From assembly GCA_016946835.1 (NCBI GenBank), contig JACVTC010000112.1, positions 343,501-407,500 of the forward strand: a DNA stretch of 64,000 bases. Reading direction: 5' to 3'. The stretch is from Neocallimastix lanati (nom. inval.) (Eukaryota > Neocallimastigomycota > Neocallimastigomycetes > Neocallimastigales > Neocallimastigaceae). Position numbers and translations under genes: made by a program. A model generated the notes under the pieces. The model had not been told where the DNA came from. It saw only the letters and a program-made list of their open reading frames with translations, and made no database searches. Below, piece after piece: positions 1-14,625 of this stretch; within the stretch, counting starts at the first letter, position 1; every line of letters starts with the position of its first letter.

Positions 1-2730
1 ATTTACTAATTTTCTCATAAATAAATGTTTTTTTCTTTTCTCAAAAATAATAAAATATATTTCTTTTTCTCCTTTTTATATTTTATTTTTTTATTATTTT
101 ACATTAAAAACATATTAAACTACGTAGAACTCATACTTGAACTATCTATATATATTTATATTTTATTTATATTTTTATAATTATTTTCAAACTTTTTTCT
201 TCTAAAATTAAAATAACAAGAAAAAAAACTAAAATAAAATTTACGTTCTTTTCTTTTTATTTTATTCTTTTTTTTTTTTTTATTTTTTTTTATTTTAATA
301 AAGTTTAATAATATTATATATTATCACATAAATTATTTCTTTTTTGTGAAATCAATTCTTTTTCTAATTTTTTTTTTTTAATATATAAATCCAAATTAAT
401 TAAAAAAAGTTTAAATAATATAAAAACACAAAAAAAAGTATAATTAATAATAAATTAAAATGAATTAGATAAATATATATATATTTTTTGTTGTAATAAA
501 TAAAAATAATTAAAAAAAATTTTTTTATTTGTATTTTAAATTGTAATTATTAGTAACAATTTTAATATAAAATGTTAAGTATGTGTTATTTATATTATAA
601 TTGTATTACTTTAAATTATTATACATATATTACTTTGCATTTTTAATATATATGGTATTAGATGTATTAAAAATTTATCAATTCAATATTTATTAATAAT
701 TTATTCCAATAAAAGTACAAATAAAATATTTTTATACTAGTATATATGTTATGTAATTTAAAATATATTAATTTATATTATCCAGTATTTATATAAATTA
801 TTAATAAATATATAAATAGCTAAAAAAAATGTATATATATAAAAGTATTATTTTTTTAAAACATTTATTTTACTAATATATTGAAATAGTATTTATTTAA
901 CTTTATATAATTTATATATTAATATATTTTATATATATTATTTTTGTAATATTATTAACCTCCGATTAAATATATATATATATATACATATATAAAATAA
1001 TAAAAAATAATAATAAAAAAAAAAAAAGAATATATATAATACTTTTTATTAATAATATGTAATATATACAGTTTATAATATATGTATATATCCATATCCA
1101 TCGTTAAATACATAAAGCATATATTGTTAGTTTGCTATATTATCAATAATTAAATATGAAATAATTTTGATAAAGAATGAAAAGTATTAATATTATATTA
1201 ATCGTTTTAATAAAATTGAAAGAAATACAATTCATCATATAAGTAACAATAATCAAAACATTAATTATTAATAAAAAATTTAATTAATTATGAATAGTAA
1301 AAATTGATAATAAAAAAAAAAAAAACTTTTTTATATTAAATTAATTTTATTTATGATGCAATTGATGTATAAATAATACCTGTGAAATAAAATAAAATAA
1401 AAAGGAAATAAAGGGTGTTAATATTATAATATATAATTATTTCTATATATATTGGTTCATGATATAATGAAAATATAAATTATAAAATAAAAAAAAAAAG
1501 GTTTAAAATAATCCATAAAAAGTTTAAAAAAAATTAAAAAACTAAAGGTAATCTCGACTTAATAATAAAAAATTTAATTAACTATATATATAAAATTAAA
1601 TCTATATATATAAAATGTCTCAATATATTAAAATTGTTAATTATATAATAAATAGTTATAAAAAAAAAGTATATTATATATATAAATATACTTATAATAA
1701 AATATACAAATATTACTGGTTTACTTTAATTAAATAATTGATAATTCTCCTTTTTTTTTTTATTTTTTTCTTATATGAAATTCAAAATATTAAAAAATAA
1801 AAAAAAAAATAAAAAAAATAAAATTTAAATCCATTTTTATTTTTTAATTTTTATTTAATAGCCCCTAAAGTACAATATTCTTTTTATTTCCGTCAAAAAA
1901 AATTCCTATGATATGAATCATTATTGGTAAGGACCATATAGAAAATAATTTTGGTAGGACAAAAATTAATATTGAATGTGTGAATTAAGTTGGCCTTCAA
2001 AGTGTCATCTTTTTTTATTTTTTTTTTTTTTTAAATTGATTAAAGTGATTGAAAAGTTAGTAAAAGTTATAATAATAATCATAATAATAACTATAACTAA
2101 TAAGTATTAATAAAAAGCAAGTAATAATAATAATAAATAAAATAAAATAAAAATAAACTATGATAAAGCAGAAAAGTTTATTTAATAATATTAAATTAAT
2201 GAAATAAGTCTAAGAATAATAATAAAAATTTCAAAACAATTTTTAAAAATTATAATAAAATAGCATAAAACTCATTTAATCTATTTAAACTTTTATATAT
2301 ATAAATTTATCTTTATAATTACTTTATAATTTAAAAATATTTATAATATATATTTGTAAAATAAAAATAAAATTAAAAAAAAAAATTTTTTTTTTCTTTT
2401 TTAGTAAAATGCCTAGAATGGTCTATAAATGAATAATAATATTATTTTATTACAGTTTTAAAATATTATAAAAACCTTATTGATTAATAAAATAACTTTT
2501 ATATAATATAAACCTAAATTAATATAAAAAGGATTATTTATTTATTATATGTCTCGATTTTATAAAATAAAAAAAAATAAAAAATTTAAAAAAAAAATGT
2601 AAACAAAAAATAATTTTCAATTATATATATATTTTATTTTATTTATATTCAAATATATTATATATGATTTATTTATATTCAATTTATTTTATTATTTTAT
2701 ACTAAATAAATAAATATAATCAATTAATTA

Positions 2731-2875
2731 TTTGTTTATTTATTTATTTATTTATTTATTTATTATTTAATTATTTATTTTTTATTTATTTATTTATTTA
2801 TTATTTAATTATTTATTTTTTATTTATTTATTTATTATTCATTATTTATTTATTTATTTATTTACTTATTTATTA
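2731..2875. repeat. (TTTA)n-type imperfect microsatellite
   Basis: Several runs of TTTA/TATT are separated by short interruptions of the type TTATTTAATTATTTATTTTT, which itself occurs twice. This is an expanded tetranucleotide tract with higher-order repetition. No function is visible. Confidence 0.8.
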
Positions 2876-5800
2876 TCCATGGAAAGATAATGAATAAATT
2901 ATTAGTAATAATTGTTTATTCAATAATTTTAAATATATATAATTAAACTATATATACAATAAAATAATTAGAATTAAATATATTGTATTTAAAATATGAT
3001 TATTTAAACAAGAAATTATATAATTATCTTCTTTCATTATGAACATCAATAATTATTTTTTTTTATATCCCTCACTCTCTCTCTTTAGTTTATATTAAAT
3101 AATCTCAATAAAATAAAAAAATGATAAATGGAAAATAAAAACAATACTAAGGAAATTATGTTGTATACTATGATTAATCATGAAAATATGAAATTAACTA
3201 TGGATTTATATTTCAGTTCATTGATATTTATTATAATCTATGGATGAAAATATGTGATATCCACTTTTCATTTATATATAAATATTTATTTATATATATA
3301 TATTTATTTACTTATTTATATATTTACTTACTTATTTATATATTTATTTATTTTTAATTAATTCAATTCATTCATTATATTAAAAATTTTTTTTTTTTTG
3401 TATTAAATTTTTTTAATTATTCTTAAATTCTATTTAGTTTAAGATATCTCTATTTAGAAATAAAAAAAAAAAAAAAGCTAATTCTATAACAAAAATTTTT
3501 GATATGGTATATACTATGGAGAAGAGAAAAAAAAATTACTATAAAAAAAAACAATATATACTATATATAAAAATAAAAATCTTAAATTACTTTCTTTATA
3601 TTCTATAGAAGTTTCACAAAAAAGAATTATTCTTATTACTATTGTTATTTCTTATTTCTTGAATTCTAATTAATTATCATTTCTAATTAATATATTGCAA
3701 TTATCATCTATTATGATTATTACCTCAATTATTATTATTATTTATTATTAATTAATGACCTTTATCACTTTTCATTTATTTTTTTAAATTACTAAATTAA
3801 ATGAATAATCATATTATGAATTAGTACATTTTGCCTGTTAACAATAAAAATAGGTAGGAAATACAATATTCTTATATGATAGGTAATAGTATTCTTTATT
3901 TAAACTGATTTTTTTTAATAAAGTATCTATATCTACCTGTATCATTGTTTAAAAATTCATAGCAATAAATGACCAATAAATGATAGTGATACTACTATCA
4001 TGATCTTCATATATCATTATTCAATTTTTATATAATCCTCTTAATTTTTTTTTTTTTTTTATTATTTTACTTATTATTATCTTTTTTTTTATTTCTCTTA
4101 TTATTTTTACTTTTTTTTCGATCAATGAAAAAAAAATAAAATAAAATAAAGAAAAAGCTTTTTATTCACAGAATACACAAAATAATTTAGTAAAAAGATT
4201 TCCATAATTCCAAGAAATAAAGCGAATCTCTCTATGTTTTCATTATTTTTAGTCATACCAGTACAAACATACAATATATTATATAATATATTGGATTATA
4301 TTTCATTATTAACATTTACTAAATTAAAGTTATTTATTATAATTTATTTCAAATACATAATAGTTAAAATTTATTTGTACATTAAATTTATATTTTTATA
4401 TGTTACTATTTATTTATTTATTGTATATTATATATATTTATTTATTTTAATATATATCATTTATTATATAAAATTATTTATTATATTATATTTATCTATT
4501 ATATTATATACAAATATATTATAATTTTATTTAAAATAATGTAATGTTTTATTAATAACAAATGAATCGATAGCTCTTTGAAAAAAGGGATTGAATTTTC
4601 ATATTTATAAAGTTTTTAATTAAATAATTCTAATTATAAATAAACATGTTGACTTTGACTTTTTCAGAACTTATTAATAAGAAAATAATTAATAAAAAAA
4701 AAAAAAAAAAAAAAACTTATATTGTTTCACTAATAAAAAAAGTTTCATCTGTAAAAAATTTAACTATATTAATAAAAATAAAAGGAAGTAAATATATAGA
4801 TTAAACTTTTTCAAATATTGAGTTGTTTTAATTTAGGTTTTTTTTTTGTTGTTGTTGTTTAATTCTTATTTTATTTATACATATATATATAAAAAATAAA
4901 TATATGGTTAAGATGATGTTTCATAAATGTTCATCACCATAAAAATAAGCATATTGTTAATAATACAATAAATAAATAATAGTTCAGAAGGTTTACCCAC
5001 TCAAGTATAAAATAAAAAAAGGTCAATTTTTAAAATTTTTATTTATTTATTTAACTTATTATATTGAAAAGTTTGTTAACCAATATATAAAAAAAACCCG
5101 CAAGAATTAAGTATAAATGAATTACTAATTTAGTATTAATCAATTATGAAACTTTTGAAAATTATTATATTTCTATCTATATACCACTATTTGAATTTTA
5201 TTTTAAGAAAAATGAAATTATATCTATATGTACATGACTATGTACATGAAAAATTAATTTTAAAAAAAAAAAAAAAGTGGATGGAAATAATTAATTTTTT
5301 TTTTATACTTTCTTAATTTAAATTAAATAAATAATTAAAAAAAGAAGGTAAAAGGTAAAAGATACCTTCTTTTTAATAATTTTCTTTTACTTAAATTTAT
5401 ATATAAATTAAAAATTAATAATTCATACTACCTTTTGTTATATTTTTTTTTCATATATATTTTTAATTATTTCATTATATTTTATTTTATCTTATTATAA
5501 TAATTTTCATCATTTAATGAAACGACATTAGAGCTTTTTTAACGTAATTATTAATTATAAATATAATTATAAATAAATAAAGTTAAGTTTGCACATCATG
5601 ACTAATACGTAAATTAAAAAAAAAATTAATTATACCATATAAAGATACTTTCATATTTATTATAAATTTATTATTAAATAAGATTTAATACTAATTAATT
5701 TATTAATTTTCTTTTTTATTTTTGTTCTAATTAATTGTTGTTTTAGCCATTAAATTAATTTTATTATAATTAAATAAAGCTATAGCTTATAATCTAATTT

Positions 5801-7310
5801 TTTTGAATTATATTGATTATGGATTAAAAAAAATATATCCAACATTTAATAGAATAAATAATTATTATAGATTATTAATTTATTATATAATATATTAAAC
5901 ACATTGAAATAAAAAATTATATATAGACAGTACATAATAAATAAATATAATTCATAATAATTATAAACATATATATATAATAAATATAATTCATAATAAT
6001 TCATAATTATAAATCTATATAATATAAATTCCATTATTTTTTTTTATATTAAATAATCTTTAATAAATATAAATTATATTTTATTAATTTTTTAATATTT
6101 TAATTTTTTTTTATTTTAATTATTCAATCAAAAAAATAAAATAAATAAAAAAATAAAAATAAAAAATTAGAGAGGATAAATAAGTTAATAATTAAATATA
6201 AGATTGCATTAAAAAAATTATTTGTCCTATTTCAATATCTTTTTAAATTTTATATTTATTTTTGTTTTGTTTTGTTTTAATTATCCATTAAATATAAAAA
6301 AAAAAGTAATAATAATTAATAATTTATAATAATAATTACAGTAAATTCTAATGAATTCTATTTACAGATATGTTTTTTTTTTTTTTTTTTTTGTATTTTT
6401 AATTTTGTATCTCCTTATTTTTTTTTTAAAAAAAAAAAAAAGGAAATTAATTTGTATTTGTATAAAAATTTTAAATTCACTAATTTAAATTTTATATATA
6501 TATTTATGATATAAAGATAGATCTTTATTTTACTGGTCAAATGAAAAAATGATATTGAAACTTTGTAAAAATGACATATATTGAAAAAAGATAATAATAA
6601 AATAAAATATTTCTTTTTCAAACTTAACTCATAATAAGTAGAATAAAAAAAAAAAAAAACTTTGTATATATTATCACATGAAATAAATAAACAATATATT
6701 TTTGTGAGAGTTAATCTTTATTTACACAATATATATCAATTTTTCTTTTTTATTTTTGCCTATAATTTTATGTTTATCATCTTTCTTAATGAATTTTTTT
6801 TTTTTTTTTTTTTTTTTTGAATATAAAAATATATAGGAAATATATTGTAATAATTAATAAAAATTTTTTAATAATATTCTTTTTAATATAATAAAAAAAA
6901 AAAAAAAAAGAAAGATAAAAAAAATAAAAGGAGAAAAAAATTTTTTTTTCCTCTAATTATATTAGTATATTGATATAACAATATAAAAAAAAAAATTTTT
7001 TAATTATCTTTTTTTTTTATTTTCTAAAAGTAGAAATTTAAGGTTAGGATCATTGAAACTGACACCTTTTTTTATTTTATTTTTTTTTTTATAATATAAA
7101 CAATAAAAATAACCGGTGGATCATTTCTTTATTTAGCTAATGGATTATGTGTTGTGTAACATTTAAAAAATTTTGTGTAGCTTAGTCAATATTTAGAATA
7201 TAAACATCTCATATCTATTTATTTTTTTTAAAAAAAAAATTTTTTTTTTATTTTTTATTTTATTTGTTCGATTGTTTTTTCTTTTATTATTAATTTTAAT
7301 CATTGCTTTT

Positions 7311-7417
7311 TTTATTAATTTTTTATTAATTATTAATTATTAATTTTTATTTATTAATTTTTATTTATTAATTATTAATTTTATTTATTAATTATTAATT
7401 TTATTTATTAATTATTT
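7311..7417. repeat. Short tandem array of TTTATTAATTATTAAT-type units
   Basis: TTTATTAATTATTAATTTTA-like units are repeated head to tail about five times with small length changes. It is a low-complexity minisatellite with no coding potential. Confidence 0.65.
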
Positions 7418-9011
7418 TCTAGAGCCTTAAACTAAAAAAATTTTTTTTTATTATTTTTTATTTCCTATTTGTTAAATAAAAGCAAATTTTTTAATGTTTT
7501 ACAAATAAAATAAATTAATTATGATTAATTTAAGAGGTTAACCATTCAATCTTTGTTGTATATTTAAAACCTTTTACATTTAAGTAATGTCATTTAATTA
7601 GTGTTTTAGAATAAAATGAATATGATTCATATTAATTATTTTTTTTTATCCATTTCTTTCAATTCAATTTAAAAAAGTAATGATCTAAAAAAAATATAAA
7701 AAAATAAATATTTTTATTGAATCATTAAATATTAAATAATACAAATAATAATTTTTTTTTGCAAAAAATATAAAAAAAAATATAAAAACATATACATATA
7801 AATAAAAATAAAAATTAAATTTTAATTTTAATTAAAATTTTCAAACGTAAAATTTAAAAAAAATTAAAAAAAAAAATAATAAAAGTTAAAAAAGAACTAC
7901 TACATATTAATTTTAATGTTTGAATAAAAAAAAAAAGAGAGAGAGAAAATATAATATTGATTAGTTTACTATTATTATTTCATATTAATAATTGATAATA
8001 ACAATTTAAATGGTTTTGTTTATATTTCTTTATATATATATATATTAAGATCATTCTTATTTAATAAATAAAAAGACGACTTTGACATCTTTATCTTTAA
8101 AGTAATATATGAAAAATGAGACAAAATGAAAAAAATAAATTACTGCTTTTTTTAATTTATTAGTTTAACCCTTTAATTTCTTTTTATTATTATTATTATT
8201 ATAATTTTTATTTACGAAACTTGATAGACAAATTATAAAGATAGTAAAGATAGTTATATAAATCAAAAAAAAAAAAAAAAAAAAAAAAGGCATTAAACAT
8301 GGGAGAAGATTGGAAGATAAAAGGAAAAGGAAAATATACATATATATTTGTAATATAAAGGATATCATAAAAATTCATACTTTTTTTTTTAATGCCGCGC
8401 TCAAAAGTTTCTAGAATGAAGATGGTATAATTTATTATTTTAATCTATTTAATAAAGATATATTTATTTCTATATTAAAAAAAAATTTTTTTCTTTATTA
8501 TAATCATTATTTAGTATAAAAAAAAATAAATAAATAAATTTATTTTATTAAAATAATTATAATATTAAAATAAATAAATATATAATAATTTTTGATAAAT
8601 AATAAATAAATAATTAATTAATTAAATTTATAAACTTTAATATTAAAAATAATAAAAATAAAAAAAAATAAATTTTATTTTAATAGTATTAGATATGATA
8701 AATAGAGAAAAAAAACGAATTTCTATTCTATTTAGTATCTTATAATCATTGGATTATTAATAATAATATATATATTTTTATATTAACTAATAAAAAAATT
8801 TTATTTTGTCCTGTCTATTCAATAATAATAATAATTATAAAAGGGAATAATACAAAGAATAAAAAAATTTTATTTATAATTACGATAACAATATTCATTT
8901 CTTTTTAATATAATATTATTAATAATGTATGAGTTAACATAATTAATAAAACGTTCCTTTTTTTTTTGTCTTTATTAATAATAACTTTACCGCATCACTA
9001 AATAAAATGTC

Positions 9012-9044
<33 letters not shown>

Positions 9045-9322
9045 AATATATATAAGTATTTTTATTTATTTAGTTGTATAAAAAAATTATACAGAATAAA
9101 AATAGATTAAAAAAATTTTTTTTAAAAAAAATAGTTTAATGAAATTATGTAATATCATTAATAATATAATTTTTTTTTTATTTCTATTTCTATTTCTATT
9201 TCTATTGCTTTTTTTAATGTATATGCAATATAATATAAATAAATTAAAAAAAAAATTAATTTAAATCCACGTTCAAATGTAAAATAAACAATAATAATAG
9301 TAATTGTTAAAGGATTGTATAT

Positions 9323-9353
<31 letters not shown>

Positions 9354-9869
9354 ATAAAAAGATTGCATTTTTAGAAAAAAATAATAAGAATAAGAATAGT
9401 TAGAATAAGAATAGTTAATTTAATCTTACAAAAATCTAATCTAATTTATTATTATTAAGATTAATTACAAACAAAACAAAAAATATATATTTAAATTTGA
9501 TAATTTAAAATTTTTCGTCATAATCATTGTCATGGATTTTTTTTTTTTTTTAATTAGTTGATTTATTTAGTCAGAAAAACACATTTATACAGCAAAAGTA
9601 AAAAGTTTTTTTTTTTTTTTTTTTAATTATATATATATATAATTTATTAAAAAGCAAAACTAAAAATATGTATATATATAAATTTAATTTTTTTTTTTTT
9701 TTTTTTGTATAAATTTAATATAATTTTTTTATTGATAAACGTGTATTATAAAAAGAAAAAATATGTTTACAATTATTATTATTTCATAAATTTTAATTTA
9801 ATTTTTGTTATTATTAAAATATACTTGTTTTCTTTATTTATTTATTTTTTTATTAAAAGTTTAGAATAA

Positions 9870-9900
<31 letters not shown>

Positions 9901-10045
9901 GGAAATAATAAATTTTTCTTCTTTGGATAATTTATTTAAAACGGATAAATTGATAAATTATTTATGTTTTTTTTTTTTTTTTTTAATATATGTTTTTGTT
10001 GATTTCTCCCATTAATTGATTAAAAAAATAAAATAAATAAAATAG

Positions 10046-10255
10046 AGAGTTGAATGTTAAATATAAAAATACAGAATGAATAAAATAAAATATAACAAAA
10101 TAAATAGTAGAATTTTAAATATGAAAATACAGAATGAATAAAATAAAATATAATAAAAATAAATAGTAGAATACATTAAATACGAAAATACAGAATGAAT
10201 AAAATATAATAAAATAAATAGTAGAATATATTAAATATGAAAATAGGGATTAAAT
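10046..10255. repeat. Minisatellite, 58-61 bp unit, about 3.3 copies
   Basis: The marker ACAGAATGAATAAAAT recurs at 10071, 10129 and 10190, giving spacings of 58 and 61 bp. Each is followed by a block ending in AAATAGTAGAAT. A fourth partial copy ends in GAAAATAGGG. The overlapping minus-strand frames (10176-10495) are Phe/Leu/Tyr strings and are not genes. Confidence 0.8.
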
Positions 10256-11329
10256 AAAAAAACATTAAAAAAAAATAAGATAGATAATAGAAATAGAAAT
10301 AGAAATATAAAGTACAAATTGATTTAAATAAAATATAAATAAAAAGAAAAGAAAAGAAAAGAAAAAAAGAAAAGAAAAAAAGAAAAGAAAACAAATGACA
10401 TAAATTTTACAAAAAGAAACAATAAAAATAAAATAAACGTAGTATGTGGTTAACCAATTTATTACAAACAATATATTAAAGAGAATAATTGGCAAATAAT
10501 TAAATAATTATATGAATAATAAATATAAATAAATATTTATCAAAATTAATAATGTATAATTAAATAAACTAGATATATGAAATTATAAATCATATAAATA
10601 TTGAGGGCTATCTACCCAAAACTTATAATATTAACTATTACATCCATTAATTATTTTATGTTATATATATATAGTTATTAAATATATTAAATATAGATAA
10701 ATAAATGTTAATTGAAATAAGATTTGAAAAATAATTTTTTTTTTTTTTTTTTGATCAACAAAATCCACAATCTTTAATAGTATATCTCATAATTACATAT
10801 TTTATACAATACTAATTTTATTTAATTTTTTTTTTTAATTTTATTAACTATAATAACTAAGAAAAAAGAACCTTTCATTTTTTATCCCTACAATAATATA
10901 AATTATATCAATTTATTAATCAAATATTGAAAACTAAGCATTAACTAATATATTTATTTAAATTATTAAAATCTCAATCTCCCTTCTAATTAGTTGACAA
11001 TTATAAAATATTTATTAAAAAATAAATTATGCAGAAATTATTATTTTATCTTTTTTTATTATTATTATTTCTTTCTTTCTTCACTTTTCTTTTTTTTAAC
11101 TTTTTTACTTTTTTTTTTAATATTAATTTCAATTAGGAAAAAAATTTTCTTTTTTAAATAAAGATGATTTTAATTAGTAAAAAAAATTGTTGTATTGAAT
11201 TAAAATATATATATTGTTTTTTTTTTTTATTATTATTATTATTTTTTAATCTAATGAAGCTCAAAGCCTAATATATTTAAATCAATTAGATTTTTTAATA
11301 TATGTATTTTTTTATATTTTAATTAATCT

Positions 11330-11510
11330 TTTCAAATTTTTAATTCTTTAAATTAATATTTTAATCTTTTTAAATTTTCTTAATATTTTAAATTTATAAT
11401 TTTTTTTAATATTTTAAATTTTTAATTTTTTAATATTTTAAATTTTTTAATATTTTAAATTTATTAATTTATTAATATTTTAAATTTTTTAATTTATTAA
11501 TTATTTTATT
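11330..11510. repeat. AATATTTTAAATTTTT-type imperfect tandem repeat
   Basis: The unit AATATTTTAAATTTTT, with variants, recurs at least six times in this stretch. It is low-complexity sequence with no frame or structure beyond the repetition. Confidence 0.6.
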
Positions 11511-12155
11511 TTCTATCTTTTTTTTTTAAATTAAATTTTTAATTAAATTTGTCATACTTGATTCAAATTATAATAAATTAAAAAAATAATAAAAATAATA
11601 ATAAAAAAAACTATATTAATTTTTTTTGAACTGTTTAATCATATTTTAATTAATTAATTCTTCGAATTTTTATTATTATTATAGTTATTAATTATTATTA
11701 TTTTATTATTATTAATTATTTTTTCTTTTTTATTATTGAATATTATTATTATTATTATTTTTTATTAATAATTTAAATTTATCTACCAAATTATTTCAAA
11801 AAAATATATTTATTTTTTTTTTTTATTACTAATTTAAATTATCTACCAAATTTTTTCATAAAAATATAAATGTTTAACAAATTTTATGTCAAAAAGGTTT
11901 CATAATTATAAAATAATATTAAAAATATCGACCATCTTGTTGAATTAATATTGACCATAATTTTTATTTTATTATTATTATTAATTATTATTATTATTAT
12001 ATTATAATTATAATTATAATTATATTAAAATATATATATATATATTTTTTTTTTTAATTTATTTTATTTTATTCATTACTGATTATTATGATTATTAATT
12101 TATCCATTAACTTTTTATGAATTAAAGCTTTTTGGGTATATATAAACAATAATAT

Positions 12156-12186
<31 letters not shown>

Positions 12187-13189
12187 TATTCCTTGATGTA
12201 CGTTATATGAAAATAATTTCTTTTCTTAATGAAATATACTTTTTTTTTAAATTAATATTCATTTAAAAAAAAAAAAAAAAAATAGATAAAAAAAATAGAT
12301 ATTTTTGTTTCATAAAAATTGAAATATATTTTAATTTATAATCTTATATTATTTTAATTTATTTTTTTTTTATTATTATTATTATTTTTTATTTCATCTG
12401 AATTTTATTTCATTCGAATTTTTTTTTTAAAATGAAATTTTCATATATTTTAAATTATAAAAATAAAAAAAAAAAAATAATATTTGTATATTCTATCTTT
12501 AAATATATATTTTTGTATTATCAACTAATTGTAAAAAAAAAAAAAAAAAAAGTGAGATATTTAATATATTAAATAGATATTTTAGTTATGGTTATTTTTT
12601 TTCTTAATTATTCCAATTTATTGCTAAAAATAGTTATAAGCAAAATTAAAAAAAAAAAAAGAAAAAAAAAAACTATTTAAAATTAGTATTGTGTAAAAAT
12701 AATTAATTGTGAGATATACAATCAAAGATTGTGGATTTTGTTGATCAAAAAAAATATATATATATATATTTATTGTTTTTTTATTCCATGATTATTTCAA
12801 TAAACTTTTATTTATTTATATTTATTTATTAATATTTAATAACTATATATTTAATATAGAATAGTTAATGGATGTATTAGTTAATATATATATCATCTAT
12901 AATTTCCATCTATTAAATCTATTTACTTATATTTATATATAAAGTAAGTAGAAAAAAAAAATCAGACATCGTCCTTATTAATAGATCTATAAATTGTATA
13001 CCTGATAATAACAAAGAACAAAGGATGATTTCTCTTTCCTTTCTCCTTTCTTATCTACCATTTACCTATTTATCTATCAATATCCATCTATATATATATA
13101 TATTTTATGTCATATATTACTCTTATCAAAAAAATTTTTTTTTTATTTTTTCATTGATTTTATAAAGGTTTATGATCCAATTTATAATT

Positions 13190-13332
13190 TATTTATCTCC
13201 TTATCAAACTAGGTTCTATCCTGGTTGTTAGTCTGTGGTCTAGTATACAAAAGACTCCTGGTTCGATCCTGCCCCCTCTATGATCATTTTCCAGATTTTC
13301 TTCACACGAGGTTTTTTATTTTTTTTTTTTTA
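13190..13332 (+). ncRNA. Pol III-like unit: tRNA-like remnant or SINE head
   Basis: A perfect B-box-like element, GGTTCGATCC, sits at 13260-13269. An A-box-like TGGTCTAGTAT, resembling the tRNA-Glu A box, lies 24 bp upstream at 13236-13246. A run of T that could end Pol III transcription is at 13321-13331. The A-to-B spacing is about 20 nt shorter than in a tRNA. No clean acceptor stem or T stem forms, so this is not an intact tRNA gene. A degenerate tRNA or a tRNA-derived SINE head is the best reading. A chance match in this unusually GC-containing island cannot be excluded. Confidence 0.35.
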
Positions 13333-13339
13333 AGGAATA

Positions 13340-14157
13340 GGATGGTTAGGGTTACAAGTAGGTATTTCCATTATATATATATGCTATTATTCTAACTATC
13401 CTAAGTATATATATAATATATATATATGTTATTATTTTAAATATCCTAAGTATATATATATATATATAGACAAGAAGATATTGTCCTAACTGTGGGCCTG
13501 AGAGGGTTGCACAAGTACTGTCATTTAATTATATTTTACAAAGGTATTAACCTTTTTGGGTATAGGATTTCATGTATCACCATGTAGATATATTCTACTT
13601 GGTGACGTAGATATTATTATACTAAATTGTAATCTTTCTGACGTTCACTCAATGACCTTATGAGCGGGAGAGTTGCATTTCGTCAGATTGCATTTCGCCA
13701 AGTGGCGTAGAATTAAAATGTTGCATTTCCCCAAGTTGCATTTCGACAAGTGGAGTATTGATATAAATAAATAAATATTAATTCAAAATAATTTTTTTTT
13801 TAAAATTGTTTTTATTCGATATTAATAATATTTAATTTTATTTATTTATTTATTTATTTAATAATTTTCAATTTGGCGAAATGCAATTTGGCGAAATGCC
13901 CACACCCGCAACTTTCACCTAGTTCGTTTATCTGTGGGTTAGGTTATAATGACCTCTAACTTCAAAGTGAAGTTAGGAACTGGAGAAGCACTTCAAGAAA
14001 AAAGGCGGACTTGAAAATTCTCAGCAATGATATACATGTTGGAGCGCCATTCATCAAGGGCATTTCTTCCTGAATGGATGTGTTGTGGTCGTGACTACCT
14101 CAATATTCCCACAAAAGGGGATACTGGGAGGATACACACCAGAAATAAAGAAAAAAT

Positions 14158-14190
<33 letters not shown>
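13340..14190. mobile_element. Complex repeat island, possible non-autonomous element
   Basis: This stretch is much less AT-biased than the desert on both sides. It contains several inverted repeats and a pair of inverted arrays of a TTGCATTTCGCCAA motif (listed separately). A further hairpin pairs 13577-13587 with 13595-13605 around a 7-nt loop, with one mismatch in 11 bp. No transposase or reverse transcriptase frame is present. A MITE-like or composite non-autonomous element would fit. I see no clear target-site duplication. Confidence 0.4.
13673..13905. repeat. Inverted array of TTGCATTTCGCCAA motifs
   Basis: The left arm (about 13673-13755) carries four direct copies of a TTGCATTTCGCCAAGT-like motif in two pairs. 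The right arm (about 13870-13905) carries two copies in inverse orientation, read as TTTGGCGAAATGCAA. The reverse complement of the right arm matches the first left-arm pair over about 33 bp with a handful of mismatches. Inside the left arm, CGCCA-AG-TGGCG at 13696-13707 is itself a small palindrome. The AT-rich spacer has no frame. Confidence 0.7.
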
Positions 14191-14192
<2 letters not shown>

Positions 14193-14209
14193 TTATGGTA
14201 GTTCATTGA
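14027..14209 (+). pseudogene. Short ORF remnant of unknown origin
   Basis: An open frame of 60 codons starts at an ATG in the GC-containing island. Its first 43 residues have a normal amino-acid mix (for example ERHSSRAFLPEWMCC and GDTGRIHTRN). The rest is translated poly(T) and is not credible. The frame upstream is closed by a TGA. I recognise no family. It may be a decayed transposon ORF or a chance frame in repeat DNA. Confidence 0.25.
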
Positions 14210-14577
14210 TTAATCAATGGTTAAAATTTTTTTAAAATTATAATAATTTAAAAAGTGAAAGTGGAATTATTTAAGTTATTTTAATATATACCAATAATTA
14301 TTTTTAATTATAAAAAAAAAATATATTTCTTATTAATTATAAAATGAGTATGATATATATAATACAAAAAAAAAAAAAAATTGGTTCTAAAGATAAAATT
14401 TTTATATGTCTATAATAATGTTTATGGCTATTTTTTACTCTTCAGTTGATTTTTTTTATTACCTCAAAAAAAATTTTTTTCTTTTAAAAAATATACTTCT
14501 TATTAATTGTAAAATGATATATATAAAACAATAAACATTAAATATTTACTTAAGCAATAATAAGATAAATAACAAAA

Positions 14578-14625
<48 letters not shown>

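Larger units (their letters stand above)
1..13189. other. AT-rich gene desert
   Basis: I find no supportable gene here. The sequence is A/T homopolymers, ATT and AAAT-type microsatellites and random-looking AT. The few open frames (for example 4234-4524 and minus 5846-6034) encode only Ile/Tyr/Leu/Phe/Asn strings expected from AT-rich DNA. Non-trivial internal repeats are listed separately. A short GC-containing spot at about 8393-8430 has no frame or structure I can support. Confidence 0.75.

Noticed and set aside
4234-4524. Plus-strand ORF of 96 codons
   Set aside because: Composition is Ile/Tyr/Leu/Phe strings from AT repeats, with no domain.
13260-13269. Functional tRNA gene
   Set aside because: The B box is good, but A-to-B spacing is too short and no cloverleaf with acceptor and T stems forms.
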